A stretch of DNA of 64,000 bases from Streptomyces capillispiralis (GCF_007829875.1 NZ_VIWV01000001.1:7018001-7082000); one strand, 5' to 3'. Positions 15,387-23,589 are shown, counted from the first letter of the stretch. Notes: generated by a model from the letters alone, not told the origin. Numbers and translations: made by a program.

Positions 15387-16784
15387 ATGACGGAAATTCT
15401 TGTGCAGGTGGGTACCGAGGGGCAGGTTCCTTCGGAGACCAGGGTGGTGGAGCACCCGGCATGGCCCGTGCTCAAGGATGCCGTGGAGCGGATCCGGCCC
15501 TGGCAGTCCAAGGACGGGTCGATCGACTTCGGCGCCGAGGGCGCCCCGTCCCGCGCCGACGCCGAGCGCGCGGTGCGCGAGGTGACCGGGGCCGTCGAGC
15601 GGCTGTCCCCGCTGCTCCCGCACGACCGCGCCTACCACGAGGCGCTGGTCGAGGACCTGGGCCGCTGGGCCGAGGGCGGCTTCGAGGTGCCCGACTTCCT
15701 CGACTCGCTGCTGGCCTTCCAGCCGGCCGCGCACCGCGAGGACGGACTGCAGCACCTGGTCGTCTTCCCGATGTACACGCAGAACGGCAACCCGGACCGC
15801 AACCTCGAGGCGGTCGTGCTGCGCATGGTCTGGCCCGACTGGCTGGCCGAGCTGGAGCGCACCCGCTACGACAACCCGCTCTTCTGCGGCATCACCTTCG
15901 AGGACTTCACCGCCGGCTACGACACCAACTCCGCGGTGCTCTTCCCCGAGACCATCGCCGTGCGCGAGGCCCCCGAGCGGTTCACCTGGGGCGGCATCTT
16001 CTGCGACCGCGAGGCCGCCCGCTTCCGCCGCGTCACCGAGGCCGCCGTGGACATCCTGGGCCTCGAACTGCCCGAGGACGTCGCCGCCATGGTCCACGAC
16101 CGGAAGCGCTGCGAAGAGGCGTTCGTGCTCTGGGACATGGTCCACGACCGCACCCACAGCCACGGCGACCTGCCCTTCGACCCGTTCATGATCAAGCAGC
16201 GCCAGCCGTTCTGGATGTACGGCCTGGAGGAGCTGCGCTGCGACCTCACCGCCTTCAAGGAGGCCGTGAAGCTCGCCGGCGACGGCGTCCCGCAGGCCCG
16301 TGACGTCCAGGTCGCGGTGCTCTTCGACCGGATGTTCCGCTTCCCCGTCACCGGCGAGCGGGTCCGCAACTACGACGGCCTCGGCGGCCAGCTGCTCTTC
16401 GCCTACCTGCACAGGCACGACGTCGTCCGCTGGACCGACAACAAGCTCTCCATCGACTGGGAGCGCGCCCCGCAGGTCACCAACCAGCTGTGCGCCGAGA
16501 TCGAGACGCTGTACCGCGACGGCATCGACCGCCCCAAGCTCGTCCACTGGTTCGCCGGCTACGAGCTGGTCTCCACCTACCTCTCCCCGCACCCCGGCTC
16601 CAAGTGGGCCAAGGGCCCCGACGCCCTGGACCTGACGCAGCCGCCGCGCAAACTCGTCGATGACGTGCTTCCGGACGAGTTTCCGCTGAGCATGTTCTAT
16701 GAGGCACTGTCCAAGAAGCTGAAGAACGTGATCGCCTCCACCAGGGGCATCACGGCGGACGGTGCCGAGCGGGTCGCCGCGTGA
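15387..16784 (+). CDS. DUF6421-family protein, first gene of a three-gene operon
   Basis: The 465-residue protein has no signal peptide or membrane segment. It is acidic and rich in aromatic residues (e.g. VVFPMYTQNGNPDRNLEAVV, ERFTWGGIFCDREAARFRR, DLPFDPFMIKQRQPFWMYGL), the look of a soluble enzyme rather than a structural protein. Conserved-looking His/Asp clusters (DMVHDRTHSHGDLPFD) could form a metal centre. I know the family only as DUF6421 and assign no reaction. GGAGGA precedes the ATG, and a leader hairpin precedes that. It is followed closely by an SDR and a threonine aldolase, which suggests metabolism of a beta-hydroxy amino acid or related compound. Confidence 0.72.
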   Translation: MTEILVQVGTEGQVPSETRVVEHPAWPVLKDAVERIRPWQSKDGSIDFGAEGAPSRADAERAVREVTGAVERLSPLLPHDRAYHEALVEDLGRWAEGGFEVPDFLDSLLAFQPAAHREDGLQHLVVFPMYTQNGNPDRNLEAVVLRMVWPDWLAELERTRYDNPLFCGITFEDFTAGYDTNSAVLFPETIAVREAPERFTWGGIFCDREAARFRRVTEAAVDILGLELPEDVAAMVHDRKRCEEAFVLWDMVHDRTHSHGDLPFDPFMIKQRQPFWMYGLEELRCDLTAFKEAVKLAGDGVPQARDVQVAVLFDRMFRFPVTGERVRNYDGLGGQLLFAYLHRHDVVRWTDNKLSIDWERAPQVTNQLCAEIETLYRDGIDRPKLVHWFAGYELVSTYLSPHPGSKWAKGPDALDLTQPPRKLVDDVLPDEFPLSMFYEALSKKLKNVIASTRGITADGAERVAA

Positions 16785-16822
16785 GCGATCGCGAGTCCAC
16801 AACTGCTCAGGAGGCGAGGATC

Positions 16823-17569
16823 ATGGGGAACGGGGCGCTCGACGGTGCGGTGATCGCGGTGGCCGGCGCGGGAGGACCCGCGGGCCGGGCGGCACTGCTC
16901 AGGCTGGCCGAGGCGGGGGCGACGGTCGTCGGCTCCGACAACGACCCGGAGCGGCTGGCGGAAGCCGTCGACGCGGCGCGCTACGCGCACGGCGGCGCCA
17001 CCGTCACCGGGGAGACGGTCGACCTCCTCGACCTGAACTCCACCCGCGAGTGGGCCTCCCGGGTCGAGAAGGAGTTCGGCCGGGTCGACGGCCTGGTCCA
17101 CCTCGTCGGAGGGTGGCGCGGCAGCGAGACCTTCACCAAGACCAACCTGGACGACTGGGACCTGCTGGAGCTGCTGCTGGTGCGCACCGTCCAGCACACC
17201 TCCCTCGCCTTCCACGAGGCGCTCCAGCGCAGCGACCGCGGCCGGTACGTCCTGATCAGCGCGGCCGGCGCCACCAGGCCCACCGCGGGCAACGCCGCCT
17301 ACTCCGCGGCCAAGGCCGCCGCCGAGGCGTGGACGCTGGCCATGGCCGACTACTTCCGCAAGGCCGGGGGCGAGCAGGGGCCGACGTCGGCGGCTGCGAT
17401 CCTGGTGGTGAAGGCGTTGGTGCACGACGCGATGCGCGCCGACCGCCCCAACGCGAAGTTCGCGGGCTTCACGGACGTCAAGGACCTGGCCGAGGCCATC
17501 GCCGGAGTCTGGGAGAAGCCCGCCGCGGAAGTGAACGGAAACCGTCTGTGGCTGACCGAGAAGCCGTGA
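16823..17569 (+). CDS. Short-chain dehydrogenase/reductase
   Basis: The 248-residue Rossmann-fold enzyme has VIAVAGAGGPAGRAAL (an atypical glycine motif), VDGLVHLVGGWRGS in place of NNAG, YVLISAAGATRP with the catalytic Ser, and AAYSAAKAAAEAW with the Tyr-x3-Lys pair. The ATG at 16823 has AGGAGG eight bases upstream. An in-frame GTG at 16781 would overlap the DUF6421 stop as GTGA and add 14 residues. It ends in a GTGA overlap with the threonine aldolase, so these two are translationally coupled. The substrate is unknown; divergent glycine and NNAG motifs set it apart from classical SDRs. Confidence 0.86.
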   Translation: MGNGALDGAVIAVAGAGGPAGRAALLRLAEAGATVVGSDNDPERLAEAVDAARYAHGGATVTGETVDLLDLNSTREWASRVEKEFGRVDGLVHLVGGWRGSETFTKTNLDDWDLLELLLVRTVQHTSLAFHEALQRSDRGRYVLISAAGATRPTAGNAAYSAAKAAAEAWTLAMADYFRKAGGEQGPTSAAAILVVKALVHDAMRADRPNAKFAGFTDVKDLAEAIAGVWEKPAAEVNGNRLWLTEKP

Positions 17570-18636
17570 ACCCACCGAGGACCGACGCGCGTCGTCATCA
17601 CGACCCGGACGTCCGCGGTTTCGCCAGCGACAACTACGCCGGGGCCCACCCGGAGGTGCTCGCCGCCCTGGCCCTGGCCAACGGCGGGCACCAGGTCGCG
17701 TACGGCGAGGACGCGTACACCGAGAACCTCCAGCAGGTGATCCGCAGCCACTTCGGTCCCACCGCCGAGGCGTTCCCGGTCTTCAACGGCACCGGCGCCA
17801 ACGTCGTCGCGCTCCAGGCGGTCACCGACCGCTGGGGCGCGGTGATCTGCGCCGAGAGCGCCCACATCAACGTGGACGAGGGCGGGGCGCCGGAGCGGGT
17901 CGGCGGCATCAAGCTGCTCACCGTGCCCACCCCGGACGGCAAGCTCACCCCCGAGCTGATCGACCGGCAGGCGTACGGCTGGGACGACGAGCACCGGGCC
18001 ATGCCGCAGGTGGTCTCCATAGCCCAGGCCACCGAGCTGGGCACGGTCTACACCCCGGACGAGATCCGCGCCATCTGCGAGCACGCCCACGGGCACGGCA
18101 TGAAGGTGCACGTCGACGGCTCCCGGCTGGCCAACGCCGCCGCCACGTTGAACGTGCCGATGCGCGCCTTCACCAACGGGGCGGGCGTCGACCTGCTGTC
18201 GCTCGGCGGCACGAAGAACGGCGCCCTGTTCGGCGAGGCGGTCGTGGTGATCAACCAGGACGCCGTCCGGCACATGAAGCACCTGCGCAAGCAGTCCATG
18301 CAGCTGGCGTCCAAGATGCGCTTCGTATCGGTGCAGTTGGAGGCCCTGCTCGCCCGGGACCTCTGGCTGCGCAACGCCCGGCACGCCAACGGGATGGCCC
18401 AGCGCCTCGCCGAGGGCGTGCGCGCGGTGCACGGTGTGGAGATCCTCCACCCGGTGCAGGCCAACGCGGTCTTCGCCCGCCTGCCGCACGACGTGAGCGA
18501 ACGGCTGCAGAAGCGGTTCCGCTTCTACTTCTGGGACGAACCGGCCGGCGACGTCCGCTGGATGTGCGCCTACGACACCACCGAGGACGACGTGGACACG
18601 TTCGTGGCGGCGCTCAAGGAGGAGATGGCCCGCTAG
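17566..18636 (+). CDS. Low-specificity L-threonine aldolase
   Basis: The 356-residue PLP enzyme splits threonine/allo-threonine-type beta-hydroxy amino acids into glycine and an aldehyde. Family features in order: FASDNYAGAHPEVLAAL, AFPVFNGTGANVVAL, CAESAHINVDEGGAPE (PLP-stacking His), MKVHVDGSRLANAAA (Asp binding the PLP nitrogen), and SLGGTKNGALFGEAVV with the Schiff-base Lys. The GTG at 17566 overlaps the SDR stop as GTGA. As the last gene of the DUF6421 operon it gives the best clue to the pathway. It is followed by the dyad-promoter of the transglutaminase-like gene. Confidence 0.9.
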   Translation: MNPPRTDARRHHDPDVRGFASDNYAGAHPEVLAALALANGGHQVAYGEDAYTENLQQVIRSHFGPTAEAFPVFNGTGANVVALQAVTDRWGAVICAESAHINVDEGGAPERVGGIKLLTVPTPDGKLTPELIDRQAYGWDDEHRAMPQVVSIAQATELGTVYTPDEIRAICEHAHGHGMKVHVDGSRLANAAATLNVPMRAFTNGAGVDLLSLGGTKNGALFGEAVVVINQDAVRHMKHLRKQSMQLASKMRFVSVQLEALLARDLWLRNARHANGMAQRLAEGVRAVHGVEILHPVQANAVFARLPHDVSERLQKRFRFYFWDEPAGDVRWMCAYDTTEDDVDTFVAALKEEMAR

Positions 18637-18640
18637 GCGT

Positions 18641-18699
18641 GCATAGGTATGCGGTCGATCGAAAATGTATTGCCTTTCGGTCGACCGCATACCTATGCT
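18641..18699 (+). promoter_or_regulatory. Promoter buried in a perfect 18-bp inverted repeat
   Basis: GCATAGGTATGCGGTCGA (18641-18658) and its exact reverse complement (18681-18698) flank a 22-bp AT-rich loop that has an inner CGAAA/TTTCG pair. Inside sits a primary-sigma promoter: TTGCCT (18670-18675), 18 bp, TATGCT (18694-18699). The -10 lies in the right arm, and the start point falls at about 18706, two bases from the ATG. Each arm also contains the sub-palindrome CATAGGTATG. This looks like a repressor operator covering the promoter; it could double as a terminator for the aldolase operon. Confidence 0.75.
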
Positions 18700-18707
18700 C
18701 TGGCGTC

Positions 18708-19298
18708 ATGCAGCTGATCCAGGAAACCCCGGACCTCTCCGCGTATCTCGCCGCCGATGAGGCGATCGACCACCATCACCCGCTGGTCCGCGCGACGGCG
18801 GCGCGCCTCGCCGCAGGGGTGGGTGACTCGTATGAGTATGCGCGGGCGGCGTTCGAGTTCGTGCGCGACGCCATTCCTCATTCGCAGGACGCGGGCGACC
18901 CCCGTGTCACCTGGCGCGCCTCCGACGTCCTGGACCAGGGCACCGGCATCTGCTACGCCAAGGCCCACGCGCTGGCCGCCCTGCTGCGGGCCGAGGACAT
19001 CCCGACCGCGCTCTGCTACCAGAACCTCGGCGTCGTGCACGGTCTGGTCGCCGTGCGCTTCCGCGGCGCCTGGCACCGCCAGGACCCCCGGGGCAACAAG
19101 CCCGGGGTGGACGCCCGCTTCTCCCTGGACGGTGAGCGCCTGGCGTTCACGCCCGACCCGTCGTCCAATGAGGCGGACCATCCGGTCCTGTACGCTGCAC
19201 CGCATCCGGCCGTCCTGGAAGCCCTCCGGGCCGCCGTCGACCGGCCGCACCTGTGGCGGACGCTCCCCACCTCACTCCCGGAGCAAGGCGCACCATGA
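18708..19298 (+). CDS. Transglutaminase-like cysteine protease-fold protein
   Basis: The 196-residue protein has the papain-like transglutaminase core: YEYARAAFEFVRDAIPHSQD, then DVLDQGTGICYAKAHALAAL with catalytic Cys82, NLGVVHGLVAV with His111 and WHRQDPRGNK with Asp126. Small bacterial members of this family act as peptidases or amidases on unknown substrates. There is no signal peptide. The ATG at 18708 lies immediately after the predicted transcription start, so the message is probably leaderless. The stop overlaps the start of a broken B3/4-domain gene (ATGA), showing the two once formed a coupled pair. Confidence 0.88.
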   Translation: MQLIQETPDLSAYLAADEAIDHHHPLVRATAARLAAGVGDSYEYARAAFEFVRDAIPHSQDAGDPRVTWRASDVLDQGTGICYAKAHALAALLRAEDIPTALCYQNLGVVHGLVAVRFRGAWHRQDPRGNKPGVDARFSLDGERLAFTPDPSSNEADHPVLYAAPHPAVLEALRAAVDRPHLWRTLPTSLPEQGAP

Positions 19299-19381
19299 CC
19301 TTCACCCTGACCGTGTCCGACGAGGTGCGCACCCTCGCGCCCGGTTTCACCCATGTCGCCGTCGAGGCAACGCCACCTTGA
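19295..19381 (+). pseudogene. Truncated B3/4-domain (PheT-like) gene remnant
   Basis: An ATG overlapping the transglutaminase stop begins MTFTLTVSDEVRTLAPGFTH, which resembles the N-terminus of stand-alone B3/4-domain proteins (the editing-type domain of PheT) as I remember them. It then reads VAVEATPP and stops after 28 residues, where a full protein would have over 200. No continuation appears in any frame before the hairpin at 19425. A deletion removed the body of the gene. Identification from 25 residues is tentative. Confidence 0.5.
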
Positions 19382-19424
19382 TCCAGCGCCTTATCCTTCG
19401 CCCCCGTAGCGCGGAAGACAGAAC

Positions 19425-19451
19425 GGAACCGGCGTGCACGACGCCGGTTCC
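19425..19451. terminator. Bidirectional hairpin terminator
   Basis: GGAACCGGCGT and ACGCCGGTTCC are perfect 11-bp arms with a 5-nt loop. They sit between the plus-strand transglutaminase unit and the minus-strand acyltransferase, serving both. Confidence 0.8.
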
Positions 19452-19500
19452 TGGTCACGGTGACCCCATCGACGGCGCGGGGGCCGCGGGAGGGCGGGTG

Positions 19501-20229
19501 TCAGCGGGCCTCGGCCTCGCGGACCTGCTCCGGCGTCGGGGCCGTACCGCCGAGATGGGCCGGCATCCACCAGGTGTCCTCCGGACCCTTGGGGCGCACC
19601 GGGTAGGCGCGCTGCGCCGCCTCCAGCAGCTCCTGCACGCGCTCGCGCACCTGCCGGGTGATCGCGCCCGCGTACTTGTCCCGGGAGGCCTCGATCGCCT
19701 CGCCGACCCGGATGGTGATGGGGGTGTGGCTGCGCTTGAAGTTGCGCGGGTGGCCCTTGGTCCACAGCCGCTGCGTACCCCACACGGCCATCGGGATCAG
19801 CGGTACGCCCGCCTCCTGGGCCAGCCGCGCGGCACCCGACTTGAAGCTCTTGAGGGTGAACGACTGGGAGATCGTCGCCTCCGGGAAGACGCCCACGATC
19901 TCACCCGACCGCAGCGACCGCAGCGCGTGCTGGTACGCCGCCTCGCCCTGCTCGCGGTCGACCGGGATGTGCTTCATGCCGCGCATCAGCGGACCGGAGA
20001 TCCGGTGCCGGAAGACCGACTCCTTCGCCATAAAACGCACGAGCCGCTTCTGCGGCAGTGCGGCCAGGCCGTTGAAGACGAAGTCGAGGTAGCTGATGTG
20101 GTTGCTCACCAGCACGGCGCCGCCCGAGCGCGGGATGTTTTCCGAACCCTGGCAGTCGATCCTGAGGTCCCACACCTTGAACAGCGTGCGGGCGAAACCG
20201 ACGACGGGCCGGTAGACGAGTTCTGCCAT
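19501..20229 (-). CDS. 1-acyl-sn-glycerol-3-phosphate acyltransferase
   Basis: The 242-residue PlsC-family enzyme adds an acyl chain to lysophosphatidate in phospholipid synthesis. It has VLVSNHISYLDF (catalytic NHx4D), a second block around FMAKESVFRHRISGPLMRGM, VGVFPEATISQSFTL (the usual FPEGT motif with Ala for Gly) and PLIPMAVWGTQRLW. The amphipathic start LVYRPVVGFARTLFKVW may bind the membrane. The 5' leader (minus strand) contains two small inverted repeats, at 20245-20269 and 20289-20307. Confidence 0.9.
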   Translation of the reverse strand: MAELVYRPVVGFARTLFKVWDLRIDCQGSENIPRSGGAVLVSNHISYLDFVFNGLAALPQKRLVRFMAKESVFRHRISGPLMRGMKHIPVDREQGEAAYQHALRSLRSGEIVGVFPEATISQSFTLKSFKSGAARLAQEAGVPLIPMAVWGTQRLWTKGHPRNFKRSHTPITIRVGEAIEASRDKYAGAITRQVRERVQELLEAAQRAYPVRPKGPEDTWWMPAHLGGTAPTPEQVREAEAR

Positions 20230-20288
20230 GGGCGGGTCGGAACCCTTCCTTCTCTGCCTGGGAAGGAAGCTCCCAGTCGAAGTTACGC

Positions 20289-20307
20289 AGCCGTAGGTTT
20301 TACGGCT
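20289..20307. promoter_or_regulatory. Small palindrome upstream of the acyltransferase
   Basis: AGCCGTA-GGTTT-TACGGCT is a perfect 7-bp inverted repeat about 60 bp upstream of the acyltransferase ATG, next to a TAACTT hexamer on the minus strand. A further CTTCCTTC/GAAGGAAG repeat (20245-20269) lies in the leader. The rest of 20230-20484 shows no gene. Confidence 0.45.
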
Positions 20308-20484
20308 TGTCGCAGATGGTGCCCGAAGAACGGCCGGTGAACCAGCCCTGGTGCCCGTGTGCGGCGAGATTCTCGTCACGTCCGCCCCTCACCGACCTCC
20401 GGCTTCGTACGGACGGCCGGGAATGCGCGCGGCCCGGGGAACGCTGCAACCGGTTGACAGCGGATCCATGACAGGAGGCGGCGA

Positions 20485-20823
20485 GTGCGGGGTCACGACG
20501 GCACGGGGCGGCCCGACGGCGCGCCACCGTGGGCCGGGCTGGGAGCCGAACTGGGGGAGCGCGCCACCCTGCTGCAGTTCTCCAGTGCCTTCTGCGCGCC
20601 CTGCCGGGCCACCCGGCGGGTGCTCGGCGAAGTGGCCGCACTGGTCCCGGGCGTGGCCCACGTGGAGGTCGACGCCGAGGCCCGGCTGGACCTCGTACGC
20701 CGTCTGGGCATCGAGAAGACGCCGACGGTGCTGGTGCTCGACGCCGCCGGCCGGATCGTGCGGCGCGCGACCGGGCAGCCGCGCAAGGCCGATGTGATCG
20801 CCGCGCTCGGGGAGGCCGTGTGA
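20485..20823 (+). CDS. Thioredoxin-like protein (CAPC active site)
   Basis: The 112-residue thioredoxin-fold protein has LLQFSSAFCAPCRATRRVL, placing the redox pair at Cys37 and Cys40 (CAPC instead of the usual CGPC). The cis-Pro region is IEKTPTVLVLDAAG, and RRATGQPRKADVIAAL closes the fold. There is no signal peptide, so it is a cytoplasmic disulfide reductant or a reductase partner. The GTG at 20485 is preceded by AGGAGG six bases upstream. It lies 170 bp before the flavin reductase on the same strand. Confidence 0.88.
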   Translation: MRGHDGTGRPDGAPPWAGLGAELGERATLLQFSSAFCAPCRATRRVLGEVAALVPGVAHVEVDAEARLDLVRRLGIEKTPTVLVLDAAGRIVRRATGQPRKADVIAALGEAV

Positions 20824-20906
20824 GGGCGGCCGGGCGGGCGCCGGGGCCCCTTCCGCGTCACGGGACCGACTTGACTGTGCGGGCCACCCGTCGTCAGCCT
20901 GACTCC

Positions 20907-20996
20907 ATGCCTTCGGAACTCCTCCGCCCCCGGCGGGCACCCGGCGCCCCGGCGGCCGCCGTGCACGCCGTGCGCGCGCGCCGGCCGGGCCGGTGA
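20907..20996 (+). CDS. Possible 29-residue leader peptide before the flavin reductase
   Basis: MPSELLRPRRAPGAPAAA continues to an Arg-rich end (VHAVRARRPGR) and stops with a GTGA overlap onto the start of the flavin reductase. TTGACT at 20871-20876 could be a -35 element, placing the start of transcription close to this ATG. Short Arg-rich upstream peptides of this kind occur before some redox and sulfur genes in streptomycetes. It may instead be chance in GC-rich DNA. Confidence 0.35.
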   Translation: MPSELLRPRRAPGAPAAAVHAVRARRPGR

Positions 20997-21547
20997 GCCG
21001 CGAACCCGCTCGTCAGCTCCCGCCCAAGGACAGTTCCCTGACGGCCACCTCCGACCTCGGCGCACCCCGGCTCGCCTCGCCCGAGCTGTTGCGTTCCGTC
21101 TTCCGCAAGCACGCGGCGGGCGTCGCCGTGATCACCGCGCGCGGCCGGGGCGGCCCGGTCGGCTTCACCGCCACCTCGCTCGCCTCCGTCTCCGCCGAGC
21201 CCCCGATGCTGTCCTTCGCCGTCGGGACGGGGAGCTCCAGCTGGCCCGCGATCGCGGCGGGCGGCCATGTCGGGGTGCACGTGCTCGGGGAGCACCAGCA
21301 GGAGCTGGCGGCGACCTTCGCGCGCAGCGGCGCCGACCGGTTCGGCCCGGCCACCGCCTGGCGGGAGGGGCCCGAGGGCGTCCCCGTGCTGGACGACGTG
21401 CCGGCCTGGATGGTGTGCCGGGTGGTGGCCCGGGTGCCCGCCGGTGACCACCGGATCGTCGTGGCCGAGGTCCTGCTCGGCGACCCCACCGGCCGCGGCC
21501 GTCCGCTCCTCTACCACCAGGGACGCTTCAACGGCCTGCGCGACTGA
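20993..21547 (+). CDS. Flavin reductase domain (HpaC-like) protein
   Basis: The 184-residue FMN-binding split-barrel protein has LLRSVFRKHAAGVAVITARG, VGFTATSLASVSAEPPMLSF (flavin phosphate site), SSSWPAIAAGGHVGVHVLGE and a final PLLYHQGRFNGL. It reduces FMN or FAD with NAD(P)H, usually feeding a two-component monooxygenase, but no oxygenase is adjacent. The GTG at 20993 overlaps the stop of a possible leader peptide. No clear ribosome site is seen, so translation may depend on coupling. Confidence 0.88.
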   Translation: MSREPARQLPPKDSSLTATSDLGAPRLASPELLRSVFRKHAAGVAVITARGRGGPVGFTATSLASVSAEPPMLSFAVGTGSSSWPAIAAGGHVGVHVLGEHQQELAATFARSGADRFGPATAWREGPEGVPVLDDVPAWMVCRVVARVPAGDHRIVVAEVLLGDPTGRGRPLLYHQGRFNGLRD

Positions 21548-21765
21548 GCCGGGGTCCGCCCTGCTCGCGGGCCCGTCCGGTTCCGGTTACGCTGCGTTGC
21601 GAAGGTCACAGTTCAAAGCGCTTGCTTAGCGGGCAGGAACTGGATGTACTGACGAGTAATATCCTGGTCGGAGCGCAGGTCGACCCGACCGGGACCGCCC
21701 TCTTCAGGCGCCTATGCTGCCTGGAGGCAGCCAGCCAGAAATGACGATGCAGTAGGAGAGCCGGC

Positions 21766-22554
21766 GTGAGCTTGAGGATCGTTGTCACCGTGAAGTACGT
21801 GCCCGACGCCACTGGCGACCGGCACTTCGCCGATGACCTGACCGTCGACCGGGACGACGTGGACGGTCTGCTCTCCGAGCTGGACGAGTACGCGGTCGAG
21901 CAGGCGCTCCAGATCTCGGAGAACTCCGACGACGACGTGGAGATCACCGTCCTGACCGTGGGTCCGGAGGACGCCAAGGACGCCCTGCGCAAGGCGCTGT
22001 CCATGGGCGCGGACAAGGCGATCCACGTCGAGGACGACGACCTGCACGGCACCGACGCCATCGGCACCTCCCTGGTCCTGGCCAAGGCGATCGAGAAGGC
22101 CGGTTACGACCTGGTCATCTCCGGCATGGCCTCCACCGACGGCACCATGGGCGTCGTCCCCGCCCTGCTCGCCGAGCGCCTCGGCGTCCCGCAGGTCACC
22201 CTGCTCTCCGAGGTCTCCGTCGAGGACGGCACGGTCAAGGGCCGCCGTGACGGCGACGCCGCCTCCGAGCAGCTCGAGGCCTCCCTCCCCGCGGTCGTGT
22301 CGGTCACCGACCAGTCGGGCGAGGCGCGCTACCCGTCGTTCAAGGGCATCATGGCGGCCAAGAAGAAGCCGGTTCAGTCCTGGGACCTGTCCGACCTCGA
22401 CATCGACGAGGACGAGGTCGGTCTGGAGAACGCCTACACCACGGTCGACGCCGCGACCGAGCGTCCGGCCCGCACGGCGGGCACGATCGTCAAGGACGAG
22501 GGCGAGGGCGGCAAGCAGCTCGCCGAGTTCCTCGCGAGCCAGAAGTTCATCTGA
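21766..22554 (+). CDS. etfB: Electron transfer flavoprotein beta subunit
   Basis: The 262-residue AMP-binding subunit has the family start LRIVVTVKYVPDATGDRHF, the DEYAVEQALQISE segment and the ETF-beta signature region VISGMASTDGTMGVVPALLAERLGVP. With EtfA it carries electrons from acyl-CoA dehydrogenases to the quinone pool via ETF dehydrogenase. The GTG is preceded by AGGAG. The 218-bp upstream region contains a TAATAT hexamer (21657-21662) and an AAGCGCTT palindrome at 21616. etfA follows after 57 bp. Confidence 0.95.
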   Translation: MSLRIVVTVKYVPDATGDRHFADDLTVDRDDVDGLLSELDEYAVEQALQISENSDDDVEITVLTVGPEDAKDALRKALSMGADKAIHVEDDDLHGTDAIGTSLVLAKAIEKAGYDLVISGMASTDGTMGVVPALLAERLGVPQVTLLSEVSVEDGTVKGRRDGDAASEQLEASLPAVVSVTDQSGEARYPSFKGIMAAKKKPVQSWDLSDLDIDEDEVGLENAYTTVDAATERPARTAGTIVKDEGEGGKQLAEFLASQKFI

Positions 22555-22611
22555 GCCGCTGGTTTTCGCTGACCGCCCCTCATACTTCGCAAGCAGGAGA
22601 GAAGAAGTCCC

Positions 22612-23574
22612 ATGGCTGAAGTTCTCGTCTACGTCGACCACGTGGACGGTGCCGTCCGCAAGCCCACCCTGGAGCTGCTGACCCTCGCCCGCCGCATCGG
22701 CGAGCCCGTCGCCGTCGCGCTGGGCAACGGGGCCGCGGACACCGCCGCCACGCTCGCCGAGCACGGCGCGGCCCGCGTCCTGACGCACGAGGCCGCCGAG
22801 TACGCCGACTACCTGGTCGTGCCGAAGGTGGACGCCCTCCAGGCCGCCCACGAGGCCGTCTCCCCGGCCGCCGTGCTGGTGCCGTCCTCCGCCGAGGGCA
22901 AGGAGATCGCCGCCCGTCTGGCGCTGCGTCTCGGTTCCGGCATCATCACCGACGCCGTCGACCTGGAGTCCGGCGACGAGGGCCCGGTGGCCACCCAGTC
23001 GGTGTTCGCCGCGTCCTACACCACCAAGTCCCGTGTCTCCAAGGGCACCCCGGTCATCACGGTCAAGCCGAACTCGGCCGCCGTGGAGGCCGCCCCGGCC
23101 GCCGGTGCGGTCGAGGCCCTGTCGGTGACCTTCTCCGCCGCCGCGACCGGCACCAAGGTCACCGGCCGCACGCCGCGCGAGTCGACCGGGCGTCCGGAGC
23201 TGACCGAGGCCGCGATCGTCGTCTCCGGCGGCCGCGGTGTCAACGGCGCGGAGAACTTCGCGATCATCGAGGCGCTCGCCGACTCGCTCGGCGCGGCCGT
23301 CGGTGCCTCGCGCGCCGCCGTCGACGCCGGCTGGTACCCGCACACCAACCAGGTCGGCCAGACCGGCAAGTCCGTCTCGCCGCAGCTCTACATCGCCTCC
23401 GGCATCTCGGGTGCGATCCAGCACCGCGCCGGCATGCAGACCTCGAAGACCATCGTGGCCGTCAACAAGGACGCCGAGGCCCCGATCTTCGAGCTGGTCG
23501 ACTACGGCGTCGTCGGCGACCTGTTCGCCGTCGTCCCGCAGCTGACCGAGGAGATCAAGGCCCGCAAGGGCTGA
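22612..23574 (+). CDS. etfA: Electron transfer flavoprotein alpha subunit
   Basis: The 320-residue FAD-binding subunit has an N-terminal adenine-nucleotide-like half (EVLVYVDHVDGAVRKPTLEL...). The conserved C-terminal FAD domain reads IVVSGGRGV, then GASRAAVDAGWYPHTNQVGQ, TGKSVSPQLYIASGISGAIQ and SKTIVAVNKDAEAPIFELVD. AGGAGAG lies upstream of the ATG. It pairs with EtfB as a cytoplasmic heterodimer. A strong hairpin terminator follows 15 bp after the stop. Confidence 0.96.
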   Translation: MAEVLVYVDHVDGAVRKPTLELLTLARRIGEPVAVALGNGAADTAATLAEHGAARVLTHEAAEYADYLVVPKVDALQAAHEAVSPAAVLVPSSAEGKEIAARLALRLGSGIITDAVDLESGDEGPVATQSVFAASYTTKSRVSKGTPVITVKPNSAAVEAAPAAGAVEALSVTFSAAATGTKVTGRTPRESTGRPELTEAAIVVSGGRGVNGAENFAIIEALADSLGAAVGASRAAVDAGWYPHTNQVGQTGKSVSPQLYIASGISGAIQHRAGMQTSKTIVAVNKDAEAPIFELVDYGVVGDLFAVVPQLTEEIKARKG

Positions 23575-23589
23575 TCCGCCCCGCCCGCA

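Noticed and set aside
21616..21623. AAGCGCTT upstream of etfB as a third member of the LacI-type operator set
   Set aside because: Flanks do not extend the palindrome, and etfBA is a core energy operon; an 8-mer is too short to support the claim.
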